DNA of 64,000 nt from Basidiobolus meristosporus CBS 931.73 (lineage: Eukaryota; Basidiobolomycota; Basidiobolomycetes; Basidiobolales; Basidiobolaceae), in contig MCFE01000011.1 in assembly GCA_002104905.1 (NCBI GenBank), forward strand, positions 1 through 64,000, written 5' to 3'. The notes under the pieces are model-generated. The model was given only the letters and a program-made list of their open reading frames with translations, made no database searches and was not told where the DNA came from. The translations under genes and the position numbers were made by a program. Shown piece after piece: positions 1 through 14,500 of the stretch (within the stretch, counting starts at the first letter, position 1; every line of letters starts with the position of its first letter).

Positions 1-714
1 ATCCTCGTCCTCATTCTCCAGCAGCGTTAGCTTGCCATAGAAATCGGAAAGCATCTCCCAAACCGCCGAGGCTTCTATTGTTGGTAACGCCTCGGCGTTT
101 GCCAATTGTTCGCTGATCGCCACTGCATTCGCTTCGGATTGGAGTGCTTTGTTTCGTGCCTCCATGCCTCGTTTGCCACTGCGCTTGATGGCATCCTGGT
201 TGTCCAATTCGGCTTGTTCGTTCGCTTGCTGCGAAATAACGCTGTAGGCTGCCTTATTCAGAGCAGCCGGTGTATTGATATCTAGTGCCTCCTCTAGTAG
301 GGATATTCTGTCCATCAATGCACAACGTTGAACATTAACACTCAAGACCGTTTCAAATACAGTTCGGCTAAAGGTCTGAGTCTCTGATTCTTGTAATTGC
401 TCTATGTACAATGTGGAAATATTCCTTGGGAATCCAATCAGCTTACCAAAGCCGATGCTTTTGAGTAAGGTTGATTTCCCAATACCATTACGCCCAACAA
501 GGCCGTAGTGAGTGCCCGCTTTCAACAGGAGCCGCGAGTCAACAAGCAAGTCGACAGAGTTTACTGCAAGATTTACACCAGGAAGGTCTACATCCTTGGA
601 TTGATTTTCGGTGGACTCTTTGTGGAAACGAGATGCTTGCGATATGGCTGACACAGAGCTCCAAAAATCATCCTTCTCTGCAGCAGCATTGCTGTGGGAT
701 TTCGTGGTGGTCAT
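1..714 (-). CDS. ABCF-type ATPase, N-terminal part (truncated by window edge)
   Basis: An uninterrupted minus-strand frame starts with ATG at 714 and runs off the left end (238 codons visible, no stop). Residues 74-82 read GRNGIGKST, a Walker A loop, within the stretch HYGLVGRNGIGKSTLLKSI. It is preceded by a beta-strand segment typical of the first nucleotide-binding domain of soluble twin-cassette ABCF proteins. The charged, Ala/Glu-rich stretch after about residue 125 fits the helical insertion between the Walker A motif and the signature motif. No membrane segment is seen, so this is more likely a translation-associated or ribosome-associated ATPase than a transporter. The signature motif, Walker B and the second cassette lie outside the window, so the subfamily cannot be named. 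Confidence 0.85.
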   Translation of the reverse strand, partial: MTTTKSHSNAAAEKDDFWSSVSAISQASRFHKESTENQSKDVDLPGVNLAVNSVDLLVDSRLLLKAGTHYGLVGRNGIGKSTLLKSIGFGKLIGFPRNISTLYIEQLQESETQTFSRTVFETVLSVNVQRCALMDRISLLEEALDINTPAALNKAAYSVISQQANEQAELDNQDAIKRSGKRGMEARNKALQSEANAVAISEQLANAEALPTIEASAVWEMLSDFYGKLTLLENEDED

Positions 715-3700
715 TTAGATATGTCCAAGCGATGAATTGGCCATCAACCGCGATCAATTTTTATGGCAATTAATGGATCGTTCCGCAGTAGAGGTTTGCA
801 GTGTGGTATAGAGTAGACTTATGATATCAACTACGCCAACAAATCCCGTTCAGATTAAACATCAAGTAGTATGCATTTGCACCATAAGCAATCTACACAG
901 AATATGGATCATCAATTTTGCCTACCCCTCGCTTGATTGAAGTCACGATGTGCGAGTACATGACCTGGCTACATCGCGATGTGACAAATGGGGCCAAACC
1001 ATTGGATGATTCCAGTTCGAGATATAATGTGTGCACCCATTGTATAACACCACATCACCCCATCATTTGTCGCTCTATCCGGCCGTGAATGTCTAGGTGG
1101 TATCTTCTCTCACGCCCACTCTCACAAATCGGCTTATAATCTCTATGTGTGCATGTAACTTGTGGAGCAGTTCTAACCAACATACATTCTACCCGATCCA
1201 GTTTGAGGAGCCTAGTGGAGAGTAACTGTTTTGGGCAATCGAATGCTGATAGGCACGCTATTTTGAGATTAGATTTACAATTCTAAGGCCTGCACTGCGG
1301 AAACAAGAGAATCACAGATGTGACAATGATGCTCCAACAATGATTAAGCCAAGTGAAATCAACGTACTTGGTGGGACCCAGTCAAGATTTTACTGAGATG
1401 CGGAAGCTCCATAGAATGACTCGACAATGCTGTCGGACTAGAGAAGCCATCTTGGTAACATCCGCCATCGCTTTGTCTCTGTTATTTTCCCAGGTGCCCA
1501 ATACCCTGCAAGATGCATTACGAGATCTGTTCAGTGAAGACTTACGTTGAGGGCTTTTTCATTTAGTGCAATCCACATTCCTTATTATATATATTTGCTT
1601 CCATAATAGTTACCGCTATTTCTGTTATCACCTGGTGTAATTTATGATGGGGTAAGTAGCTCACCAAATTATGCTGAACCTGTGAAATTGAGCATAATTA
1701 TCCAATATATAGATCATTTGTCCTATTCAATGATTTTTGGGCTTCACTGGCTCCTGGGCATTATTTATATCTAAGTCTTAGATTATATCAGTGCATAACG
1801 TGCTGCGACTATAAACCAAGATTTAGGGTCTTTACCTGCAACTATAGCCAATAAGTTGGAAACCGTAGGTCATCCATGAACCCCCCTTTGAGAGATTGTA
1901 TACTTGGAATTCATCTGAAAATCTGCTGGTATTCAGCTGGTTCTTTTCCTTCAAATTTTCAATTGTAAATCTTTGTGGAAGTAGTGTGTTGCATATTACC
2001 AAACCTATTATGGATATGATTTAGCCTAGCCTCTTGCTACGAAATATACTATCTATCTGCCAAATAGCTAGAACTTAAGATATTGAGAGTTGTAAGCTTA
2101 GAGGCATGTGCAATTCTGCCGGCAATCAGTTAGTTTTTTTCCTCATGGGCCATCTTTGGAGCATCTGATCTGTTTGTGTATTCAGGGCCAAGACACTTTG
2201 GGTAGCATCTCTTGTTGACTAGTGAATAAGAGTCATCAGCTGCTACGCACCACTTGATCTTATTTTGGCTTATCTTTACTGTAAAAGCTTTGGAGATATT
2301 GGAGGTGATTAAGATCACAAGTAGATTATGTGGTTTTCATTTAATGATTTTTATACTTTTATATCATGTGGGAGAAAAAATACATAAGCTATGCTTAGCA
2401 ACCCTGAGAACAAAAATGCATAAAAGGCCAGCCAAATACCATCATAATATCAGCTGAATTCAAAGTTTGTTAAAACTGACAACTCTCCATATAGGGGGTA
2501 CTAGCTGTTGAGCAGACAAGCAGATATGTAGTCCAAGAGGAGACTAAGCTAGTTAGCACTCATACCAAATTTGGATATCTGCTGCTACTACTTTCATCAG
2601 AAATTGCAACTGAAAATCAGCAGGAAAAACACTGACCAAATACAAGCAGAATGCTGGCTGATAATTAGATGAATTCCAAATTTGAGACTTTTTATCGGGA
2701 AGGGCTCCAAGAGCATGTGTTAAATGCTTGTTGCCATTTGGATTACATGGAGATTTTTAATGTCCTTGATACTTGATGCTTTGGTGAGATATTCTCAGTG
2801 AATGCCAAAAAGGAATTCAGCCAGAAATCTCTATGACTTATAGTCTATGCTCTAAGTGATTAAGCAGAGTGAATATTTGTATGTATTTAAAATATACAAC
2901 TGTTAGTTGTCTTTTGTTGTGAGCTTATATTTAAAAATGCAAATTTTCCTCTTCCTTTCTATAAGTTGAGGCTTAGCACTGTCTAGGCAGTGCTAGATGC
3001 ACAAAAACAGCTACAATCCACTAGTTGAGTGTCAGAATTATCTACAACACATGCTTTTCCATGTGTTAGTTTGCTTATAATGAATTATTCAAAAGTTTGT
3101 AGCTTTTGCTACATGAGTACTACAACTCGACCTCAAGTTTAGTCTTCAATACGCTAGCTAAATCTTACAGCTACTGAAGTCCTGGAGGTTATCAATACTG
3201 TTAAGCTTGCTTAAATTGCACCATATTTTGTACACAGCTTCCTTGAAGAATTTAAATCATTAGCAGCACTAGATTAACTTCAATGTATAGTAAGTTACTG
3301 GAACTTTAAAAATTACCAAGTGCATGCCACACCAATATTTTAGCTCCGTAATCACTTCTTGCACCTGCTAAAATCCTCCAAAATTGGGATATGACATAGC
3401 CAGTGGAATTGCATAAGTTTAGAAAATTAGAGTTACCAAGAGTTACTATAGATGGTATAAAATGTAACTATAGTCAATCCTCTGCAAGCTATCAATTAGC
3501 AATATAGCAACTCGAATTTCCAAATGATAGCTGAAACACCTTCCAAGTTATCATGAAGTGTACCTCAAAAGCCCATGTTAACAATAGGTATGCCAATAGA
3601 AGAGATAGAGGTTATCAAAGCCATGGCCTAGCTCTATGCAGTTAACACAACTCTACTGAGTATGCCTCATATAGTAAACGCTAAATAGCACTGGAGCTTA

Positions 3701-6700
3701 ATACCTAGAGTTTTTATGTATTGAACCTAGAGTTAACAAGTTGCATCATCCAATTGTACGGTCTACTGAGGCGGTATTGAAAAGTGGCCACTGAAACAGA
3801 TTTGTAGCTCACTGAAGTGTTGGCATCTGCGCGGTATGGCTGCACAGACCTACTAAATACTTGCAATATCACAATAAAGACAGGAATTCTAGCGAAATTG
3901 CTTGTGTTTTGTGGTGGCCTTCAACACATGTTTGCTAGGGAAGAGCCTTAATTCTAAGATGCTGGAAAATAATTGTAGGAATGCAGCCATATTGTCAAAG
4001 GAGCCCATCAGCGACAAAATTTGGTTAAATTTATACTCATTATTGATATGTGCTAAAATAAAATAGCAGTCGATACGGCACACGCTTCATCATTTTCGGA
4101 TCAGCTAGCATATTGTAGATATCATATAGGAGCCGTTTGTCAAAAGAACACCTGATTGTTTGGAAATATGCCATAATCTGTCTTGATGACTTGTGTAAAA
4201 TCAGCCCACATGATAATCATAATCCAATTAATGATGGACTACTTGGAAAGGTCTGTGAATATAAAAATACCCAGCAGCTTCGATTACTACCCCGAGTAGG
4301 TCGAGAATAGCCCAAATCTCCTTAGCCGCGATCCTCGGGGTATTTTTGAATCAATTCGCCCAATTATTTCCGATTTCAGGATGGTACCAGCTCAGATTTA
4401 ACCATTACAGTTTCTATTGATTTCTGCGAAGTTAGGTATTTACCGCTACCTTTCTCGTTGACCCCAAATCCAGATCCGTTACCATCGCTACCATTCTGTA
4501 ATATTACCAACCTCATTACCACAGTTGATGTTGGCCACTGCTATTGCCTACATCGTATCTTCACCATAATTCCACTTCCGACATAACCTGCTAATTTCTA
4601 CTAGTTAATAAGTAAACCATCAAGTACCCTATATAGAAATCCCTCAATTTCCCCTCATATTTCTGCGTTTGTAAGATAAGATGCGTCTCAGCAATTCTAA
4701 TAAACCTAATAAATGGTACCAAAATGGTGATTTGGTTCTAATACTTGCTATCAAAAGATAGTCATGATGACAGCTGGATTCATTCAATTCTTAGCTTACT
4801 GTGCCGCGTCCTACCGCTGGAATAGCAAGCACCAAAAGGCCAAAAAATTTAGAATAGCAGGCTAATCGCCTGTAACAAATTGCTACACATCTTAAGTTAT
4901 CCGAATGTAACTTCAATCCGATAGTACTATGTAAAATTCATTTGGGATGATCAAACAGAACCAGTACTTCGATTTCGGGAGCATTATTAGTCATATCTAG
5001 TTTTGGATTATTCCAATACAAGTGCTATAAAATAGCTAGGAAGCCCCACCCCAGCATTCTTAATCTCGGACTAAATGGTATCCAAAGAGATATTTGTTTA
5101 TTTCTATATCCAACCATGGCATTAAGGTAAATATAGGGATTTTGGATGATGTTGAACCCTTCTGTATTTTCAGTGCTACAACAAAAATCATCCGAAGCAT
5201 ACACCAAGATTTCGTGGTGATGAGTAGATTGAATATGGTACCCGGTTGTGAAGGTACTATGACTCTCAACTGGAAAATCTGAGACGCTCTTACGAAGATA
5301 CAATGGGTTCTGTTGCGTGCTATTTAGTTGTAGGGCTCAGCACTATTCATCATGGCCAAACACAAGGTTAAAAGATACGAATAAATAAATTCTTCGAGTA
5401 CATATCAAAACATGAATGCCTTATCACAATATCTAGTGCCTTCCGGCTTTGGATCGGGAAGTGGATTCTAAAAGCTAGATATGCGAATACAGAGCAAACA
5501 TTTCAACAGTAGTCAACGTGTTTGTTGTATTTATATTAGGCTGGTGATCCCAATATTTCAATCCACATTTACCTACATCACCAAAAATAGTTTGCGGAGT
5601 AAAGACGATGCGTGCCAGAATATTGGATTTTACGTTTCTGAAGAACTGGTCAATGGACAGGTTCGATATTTAATGGCTAAATTAAAGATTTTATCACACT
5701 GCGTATATATAATCAGATGTCAAGCCATATATGCAGCTGGAAAGAACCATCCAAAGTTATGAATTTAAATTCTAAATATTATACCAAGTTTATCATCTTA
5801 TATATTAGTTATCGGGTATACTTGCAACACCTTAAGTCTACTTCTTAGTAATAACGAGATTGTATGGACCTATCCCACAGTAAAGACACGGATGAATTCA
5901 TTGGTATTTATTACCTATTTATCTCCGGAGATCATAGCTAAAGCTCACAAAAAGGGAATCTAAGACGGGGTAGATAGATTTAGTGGTCTAATTTGAACAT
6001 TAATCACTCCACTGGGGCATAGTTACATGATATAGGCCCTCATTCTCTGAGGTTTTCAGGGCTCTTTTTTATGCTTATCACGTACCGGAAAATATTTGAT
6101 ACAGTGAGAAATGCTCCGTCAGCTTCAAATATATCGGGATTCAACAGCTCAAGTAACTACCTGGAAATTTACCCCTGCACATCAAATATTCGAGAATAGG
6201 GTATAGCTTACGTCTGGCTCATGACCTCCAAACATTAATGGTATTAATCTCTCTGCGTGATGCAGATAGTAATAAAAGGTAAATTCCCAATAGAACGATC
6301 TAATTAAAAACTAGTGCTATGTTCCAACGCACGCGGCTATTAGAATACTACAATTATCGCCCCCTTCACTTCTAGTGAAACTTAACACAGATCTACAAGG
6401 AAATACAAGCTCCTGGGCTAACATAACTCTTACTATGTGCAACTTAATACATATATATATTCAATAATAAACTTAAGGGATCGTTTCTATTCACAAATAT
6501 ACTAATCAATTTGAGAAGTTACATACCTTTTCAAGTGTTAAACACCAGCAATAAGCATAATACTATGATTCTCTACTCTATGCACCTAACATTAGCCCTC
6601 AAATCGCAACCCAAATTATATACATCTGATAGAATAGGGAACTCTGATTCAACAATGAGTTTCAAATATATTATTTTTAATCTGATAACTGTTTCCAAAA

Positions 6701-8122
6701 CCGCTCACAACTTCCCGAGATTTTGCCAATCTAGTATGTACTATTCGGTTACACTGTCTTCTTACGCTTTCCATCCCTATAGCGCTGTTGCCGATACACC
6801 GGCACCTCCTTTTGTGTCGCACAAAATTCCCTAAAGTTAGTATAGATACCCATATATTACTAAGGTATTGCTGATCGCAGATTTTATACCAGCTATTACT
6901 TCATAACTGAGACCTAATGGGTTGGGCCGACCATGATTAAGATTGCTCCAATTGATTTTCGTTTCATTTCGTCCTACCCACATAACAAAAGGATCTTAAA
7001 TAAAGATCAACTACTTTCACAGTACATGACAAATAAATGTAGAATCATTGATTTATTCTATAAATATACTGCACGTACCCACTATCAGATTGCACTTAAT
7101 TGAGTGTGAGTATTATAATATTAATTACATACAGAGCTTTGCACCGGCTAAGAGATGTCCAAAAGTAGACCGCATCTCCCCGTTATTTCTCCATCTTGTG
7201 AGATACCCTATATTTGGAAATTGTTTTGCAATAAGGGCGGCTAACTTTTGAATTTTACTTCGAGGCAACCTAGTAGAATGGAGACCCGTGTGTTAATAGC
7301 TTGCAGCTCCTGTTTTCGTAAAGATTTTTCATTTTAACATATGTTTTTAGAGTGTCAGGGAATGGTGCAGCACTGGCTCAAAATTACTTTGCCTGCGAAA
7401 GCGTGCGTAGTACAATGGTGGATATTTGCTTCCATCCCATTATCTGATTCCTTATGTGCTTCTCTTTACTGTTATTAGTAGTGGTTTAGTACGAAAGATT
7501 TGAGAAATTGAGCGAACCATGATTCAATTTGCCATCACCCGAATTGCTCCCCAACCTTGCTGCCCATTTTGGCAGGGAAGTGTGATATAACAGCTCATAC
7601 AGCTTTGGTACCTTGGCTAACTGCCAAATCAAGCCTATTTTTTCCGAGAGTATCTGTATCCATAATGAGCTTATTTCAGGGAATAACGATCTCTTTCAAT
7701 AAGTATGATGGATCAGAATCTGATAACAGCTCCAAGAAATTTGATGTACTTGCCAGTGACTGAGGATTAGCTCATCCAGAGATTATTGTGCACTGGGACA
7801 CAAGCCGGTATGTCCACTAATCAATTGAGGATTGTCACACCTACGTCGACTCGAGTATAGGCCTACAAGTCAAAATTTTTAATTGCACCATAAGCTTGAT
7901 ACTCCAAATAGGTAAGCATTTATCAGATGGTACTGTGTTGTTCAGGGCAGCATAGCTGATTGGATGGGAATGGGCCTTACGTGAAAAATTGTATGATTCA
8001 CATTTATCAGATGAGAGGCTGATCGCTTTTACAAACGTATTAATAACCACCCGAGCTCCTTTCCAACACAACCATCGGTCTAGTCGCCTAATTCTTTCAC
8101 GCAACTTTCATACCTTGGAGCA
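715..8122. other. Long gene-poor AT-rich region
   Basis: About 7.4 kb between the ABCF gene and the NRPS. Open frames here are short, overlap on both strands (for example three around 5025-5303) and show no recognisable domain or convincing exon chain. One decayed LTR-like repeat lies at 2280-2898, and a short similarity to the same family appears near 3170-3200. I see no tRNA or other RNA gene. The last few hundred bases should hold the NRPS promoter, but no clear TATA element could be assigned. Confidence 0.6.
2280..2898 (-). repeat. Decayed copy of LTR-like repeat, interrupted
   Basis: Bases 2281-2410 and 2690-2898 match, in the same order, the two halves of the repeat at 45178-45536. Shared words include GGAGATATTGG, AGTAGATTATGTGG and GAGCATGTGT. 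About 270 unrelated bases separate the two halves, so the copy is either split by an insertion or rearranged. Orientation is assigned by taking the TATAAAT-AATAAA direction of the other copies as forward. Confidence 0.55.
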
Positions 8123-8593
8123 ATGGATCAAGAGTTTTCTATCACTTCCCTTTTTCCTTCCCTTAGTGGATGTAACAGACCATCGGCCGGACGACAAGTA
8201 AAATTCTTATCAGCCATTGCCCCTTCTGAAACCAGCGATGAAGTACTAAGCGAGCTTCTGGCCTCTTACGAGCACAACTCCGCTTACACATTTGTACATC
8301 TTGCATGGGGCTATTTACTCTCATGCTATCTTGGCGAGCCTAATGTTGCCTTTTGGAGTTTTCAGCCAAGCGAAGCTCCAGTACCCGCTCTTCTTCATCG
8401 ATTCAATTTTGACGAGCATACCAGTGTCCAACAACATGTACAAAAAGCTCAGGCAGGAGATGCCACTTTGTCTCCTGGGACACTGAACTTGGAGGAGGGT
8501 GTCAAGTCTGCCGATACGCTATTATGCGTTAAACAGAGCTCCGAAAGCCATTCCTGCACCGATGTATCCTCTTGGTCCACAGGCATGCCGAAG
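8123..8593 (+). other. NRPS exon 1: truncated N-terminal condensation domain
   Basis: Encodes residues 1-157. The stretch around HLAWGYLLSCYLGEPNVAFW aligns with the AAWAKLLSxYxGExDVxFGH segment in the C-terminal lobe of the downstream C domains. The N-terminal lobe with HHxxxDG is absent, and the region after that segment is shorter and divergent. The exon ends at the same C-domain residue as the other module exons. The domain should be catalytically dead and may serve as a structural cap on module 1. Confidence 0.7.
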
Positions 8594-11500
8594 GTAAAGA
8601 ATGCTTCCTAAGTGTGCTCATGCCCATCCTTATACTAAAGCCTTTCTTTTTACATTACAGTTCTCTGTGATCATCGAAGTCGCATTCCTCGGTAAGTTGC
8701 CCACTTTCAAGGTTACCTGGAGAGAAGACATCTTCCCACAGTCCCACGGGGAAGTCCTCCTCAACCAACTCCAGACTATTTTACACGAGATGATCTCTGA
8801 TACCAACAGACTACCAAGAAACATAAGCTACCAGAAACACGATATCAGTGAATTATCCATAATTAATCCTCATCCAACGGTTTTGGATGAATCCTTACTT
8901 TTGCATGGGTTGTTCGAACAACAAGCGAAATTGAAGCCATCACACAATGCTCTTGAATTTTTGAACTCCGTCGACTACTTAGATACAGAGCTCGTGGAAT
9001 GGTCTTACGAAAACCTAAATAATAGAGCCAACCAAATGGCACGCTTACTTCTTTCACTTGGGTTGCAGCCAGACGACAGAGTCCCCATCATCCTGGATCA
9101 ATCACCATTTATGTACATTACCATATTAGCTATTCTCAAAGCTGGAGCCGCGTATGTTCCTCTGGCCACTAATTTGCCATTGGAGCGAGTAGAATTCGTA
9201 GTTCAAGACGTTTCCGCGAAAGTCATTGTGACTTCAGATTTCTATTTTGGCAAATTCAACTCGCTCCCTAGTTTCCAACATATCCATTTAATTAACCTAG
9301 ACTCCAAGGCTATCATCGACAAGATCTCCTGCAAACCCGTATCCGACCTCAACAGCACCGTGTGTGTTGGCAAACACCACTTGGCATATGTCATGTATAC
9401 CTCTGGCTCCACAGGAAAGCCGAAGGGTGTCATGATCGAACATGGGAGCGCTGTACAAAGTATACTTGCTCATCAAAAGCTGTTCCAATGGACCGACTCT
9501 TCCAAGTTCCTGCAATTTGCATCAGTGACCTTTGATGTTTCCGTTTTCGAAATCTTCTTTCCTTGGAGTATCGGTATTACTCTATGCGGTGCCTCCAGAG
9601 ATCTGATGCTGAGTAACTTGGAGGAAACCATCAACACGCTATTCATCACTCATATGGAGGCCACGCCAACCATGGCCGCTCTACTACACCGGGCCAAGTT
9701 GCCTACCGTCAATACCTTGATAACTATTGGTGAAATGCTTACCCAGCGTGTTGTAAACGAATGGTCTGACGGATTCCTGCACAACGCTTATGGTCCTACG
9801 GAAGCTGCCATCCATTGTACAATGGCTAGCAGTTTTGCTAGTAAGACCAAGCCTAGCAATATCGGCATTCCCCTCGATACCTGCTCCATTTATATCATGG
9901 GGACCGAGGATAACAGGCAGCCTCTTCCAGTCGGCTTTGTTGGAGAGTTGTACATTGGTGGAAAGCAGGTTGCCAGAGGTTACCTCAACAGAGATGATTT
10001 AACCGGCGCAGCGTTCTTTGAGGATCCGTATATTGCTGGCGGTAGAATCTACAAATCAGGGGATTTGGTTAGAATGCTTCCAGATCGTACATTCGAGTTC
10101 GTTGGCCGTGTCAATGATCAGCAGGTTAAGCTCCGCGGTCAAAGAATCGAGTTGGGCGAGATCGACTATGTCCTCGAGAACTCCCATGAAACGATTTCCG
10201 ATGTCGTCACTTTGGTCCTCAAGCATCCAAAAGCCCAAGAAAAACAGCTGATCTCGTTCATCGCTGCACCTCAAGGAGCTAACGGCGCTGATGGTGAAGT
10301 GCAGATCTATGAGTCGGATTCATTGGTTAAGAACTTGAGACTATCCTGCAGCAACGAAGCAATGCAAAAGCTGCCTCCTCATATGGTTCCTAAAATATTC
10401 ATCATCATGAACAGACTTCCTCGACTGAATTCTGGTAAAACTGATCGTAAGCAGTTACACAGTATCTTTGATGGCCTTGACTGGGATCTATTAGCCAACA
10501 GCAAGCAAAATGTTGAGGGTGATGGTAAGGAAGCTGAGCCTACGGATATCTGGTCGCCAATGCAGTTGATTGTACGCGATACCCTTCAAGAAATGTGCGA
10601 TTCAACAATATCTAGCGTTCAAGTATCCCTCTTCTCTCTCGGAATCGACTCCCTGGGCGCCATTATGTTCTGTTCTAGATTGAGGAAAAAGAATCTTCAC
10701 ATCACCGTATCGCAGCTTATGCAGAATCAGACCATTGAAAAGATCAGCCTGGTGCTGGAGAAAGATACGGTGCTTGTGAGCAGTGAGAAGGAGCGACTAG
10801 ATGCATTCCGAAATTTGGCCAGCTTATCTAGAGATCAAGTTCAAGGACAAGAGAAGTTCAAGCTGCCTCAGACCGGTTTGTTTATTGAGAGCGTTTATCC
10901 ATGCACACCCTTGCAAGAGGGTATGCTTGCCGAGACCCTGAAGTCCACGGATGGCAGTCGCTATTATAACTGGATTCTTTTGGAGATTGACAATTCAGTC
11001 AAAACTGAAACCTTGGAAGCAGCTTGGAAAAATCTGGTAGATAAAAATGAGATCCTACGTACTGGTTTTATCTCCGCTAGTGAGTGTGAGGAGACATTCT
11101 CACAAGCAGCGTTCCTTCAGTTGTGCTGGTCAGGCAATATGCAAGAGCAATGGAATGTTGTCGGCGTGCAGAGCGATGCAGAATTACAGGCGGTGATCAC
11201 ACAACAAAGACGTATGGCTGGCAAACTTACGTGGGAGAATATTTATTTGCCACCCAACACCTGTTCTTTAATCCGCACTGCGGACAAGGCTTGGTTGTCG
11301 ATCACGATCCATCACAGTTTGTACGATGGATGGTGCTTGCCACTCATTGTAGAGGATCTCCAGAACTATATCCTCGGGAAGGAAGTGCTCAAGCGTCCCG
11401 ATTTCCGCAATGTGGTAGAACACATTCACTGTAAAGACGCAGATGCAGACAGTGAGGCGTTCTGGAAGGAGGCACTGTCGGAGTATCGCCCTTTCGCTTT

Positions 11501-14500
11501 CCCAAATCTCACCGGAAAATCCAGATTTAAGGATGTTTCTGCAACACATAGTCTGGAGAAGACATTCAGCATGAAGACTAATGAAGTTGAGGCTTTGTGT
11601 CGATCCCTTAGGCTATCTCCTCAAGTAGTGGCGCAAGCAGCCTGGGCAAAGTTGCTTCGAATGTACACGAATGAGGATGATGTTGCCTTTGGCCTGGTCG
11701 TTTCAGGTCGTACAATCCCGGTAGAGGGGATTGAGCATGTGATTGGTCCCTGTATCAATACCATCCCTTGCCGCATCACCATGGACGACTTGACTCAAAC
11801 GAATGAGCAATTCTTGACCGATATCCAGGAAATGAATACCAACATGATTTCACACACTGGCTTGCCATTGCGTTCAATCAATACTCTCTTAGGGATTAAC
11901 CCGACACAGTCCCTGTTCGATACCCTGTTAATTTACCAGAAAACTTCCACCACTCCTAATGCAACCTCTGAATCTGCTCAGGAGAAGGTTAAGCTTGTAC
12001 ACTCAGATGATCTATTAGAGGTAAGCTGCCAGAATAATTCAATATGGCCTCAGGAACTAACATGGCATTTTACAAACCATAGCACTCTATCTTGGTGGAG
12101 GTAGAGCCACATGGTGATGATATCACTCTGCGTGCTGTTTGTAAAAACCATATCGTGCCTCCAGCTCACACACAAATCCTATTGGATCAATTCAGCGCAT
12201 TCATGTCGGATATTTTGAATAATCTCTCAGGACAAGTTGGAGGAGTCTTGAGAATGGCTAACGAGCAACTTTCGATTGGAAACAAAGCTGCTGAGTCTGA
12301 TGACAAGGCAAGCAGATTACTTATGCATAGCTTCGTTGAGAGGTATGCAAAAGAAACACCTGAAAAGTTTGCTTTGGAATTTGCAACTAGTATCGATTCC
12401 TCAAACGGAACCGCGGAAACGATCAAGCTTACCTACGATGTACTCAATCAAGAGGCCAACAAGATAGCCAATCTCCTACTAGATCGAGGACTCCAGCCTG
12501 AAAATATTGTCCCTATTTGCCTCGACAAGTCTCCCTTCATGTATATTGCTATCTTGGGTGTACTGAAGGCTGGAGGTGCATACGCCCCCATCGACCCCGA
12601 AATTCCAGATCTACGCAAACAATTTATCGTGTCCGATGTGGATGCAAAGGTCTTGCTCACAACAGAGAAGTATGCCACTGTCCTGGGAGAAATGCTGAGT
12701 GTCGATATTGTGGCCTTGGATAAGGAAGATTTGACTGGATACTCGTGTGCTAACCCTCGAGTCCCTCTCACTTCCTCCAATCTGGGTTATTTGTTGTATA
12801 CCTCAGGAACCACCGGAACTCCCAAGGGTGTAATGGTGGAGCATCGAAATGTAACCAGCAATCTGGATTCTATGAAGAAGATGATCTCCTGGACACCGGA
12901 GTCCAGACTATTCCAATTCACGACATTCATCTTCGATGTGTCAGTATTTGAAATGTTCTTCTCCTGGAGCCTAGGTATCACGCTTTGCTCCAGTAGCAAA
13001 GATATTATGCTCGGTGATTTGGAAGGAGTAATCAACTGCTTAAGAGTGACTCATCTGAACCTGACTCCAACCGCCAGTGGTCTTATTCATAGACCAAGAG
13101 TTCCAACCATTTCAGCTCTTATTACTGCAGGAGAGCCACTTACTCAGAGAGTTTTGGATGAATGGGCAGGCGACAATCGCCTCAGTAATGCCTACGGTCC
13201 AACAGAAACCACCAATGTTTGTACCGCCTTCACCAATGTGCAGTATGATACTAAGACCAGTAACATCGGAAGGCCACTTGCTACTTGTTCTGCTTATATC
13301 ACGAACGCTGACATGCAACCAGTGCCTATAGGTGGCATCGGAGAGTTGTGCATAGGTGGACCACAAGTAACCCGAGGCTATTGGAAGAAGCCCGACTTGA
13401 CCTCCGAGAAATTTGTTGAAATCGAGGCTTTGTCTTTTTGGAGGGTATACAGAACTGGTGATCTTGCAAGAATCCTTGCTGATGGCACCGTTGAATTCCT
13501 TGGACGCTTAGATAATCAAATCAAGTTGAATGGGTTCCGTATTGAGTTGGAAGAGATCAATTCGGTAATCGTGCAATCCCACACATCAACTAAAGACGCT
13601 GTTACCTACGCTATTCGCCGACCAGAGCACCAAAATGAGATCCTGGTCTCATTTGCATCAGTAGCTGGTGACCGTGAATACAATAGCTGCGAAATTATTG
13701 ATGTGGCAGACGAATCAGCACCAGAGGTACAGAAGATCATTCAATTGGTCTTCGAAGAAGCCAAGCGTAAGCTTCCAACGTATATGGTTCCCTCGATCGT
13801 ACTTCCTGTTTCTAAGCTTCCTTTGGGGCCTACGGGTAAAGTGAATTCCCAAACATTGAGGCAATTATATTTGGATTATCCCTTGGAGTCATTGAGTAAC
13901 TTCTACGCTGTTGAAGAAGAAGACTCGAACGTAGAGGATGATTCCATTGTGAACACGGAGATTGAAAACAAAATCCGAAACGCTATTGCCGAAACAGCAG
14001 GCCTGACCTTACCTGAAGTTAGAAGCGGCTCAAATATATTCCATCTAGGGTTAGATTCTATCAACGCAATCCAACTTTCTTCTAGATTGCGCAAGCTCAA
14101 TATTGATCTTACCGTTTCCGCTATTATGAACAACCCAACTCCGAGATTGATGACTCAGTTGTTCCAACAAAACTCATTGCAGGATCCTTCCGAAGTAGCT
14201 ATAGATTCATTAGCCGATACCCGTGAGTCTATGCGCGCATTCTCTCAGAGAGTCAAGTTGGATGTAACCCAGCAACTCGCCATTGACGAAGAAAAAATCG
14301 CTGCGATTCTTCCTTGTACACCTCTGCAGGAAGGTATGGTGGCCCAATCCACCAAGTACGGAAATGCCCTGTATTTCAATCACACAATATTTGAGATCAA
14401 GCTGTGGGCCCATATTTCACGCTTGCAAGAGGCCTGGAATCAAGTAGCTGAGAAAAGAGAGATCCTAAGAACTTGCTTCTGCATTACTAGCGATCATGAA

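Noticed and set aside
471-773. Plus-strand frame of 100 codons
   Set aside because: Antisense to the Walker A-containing ABCF gene, with a meaningless translation; the minus-strand frame has the clear motif.
4260-4360. Short GC-richer stretch with partial self-complementarity considered as a tRNA
   Set aside because: No cloverleaf, no GGTTCGAATCC-like T arm and no anticodon arm could be drawn.
5025-5303. Three overlapping frames on both strands
   Set aside because: No domain, no good start context and no splice logic; mutual overlap suggests chance openness.
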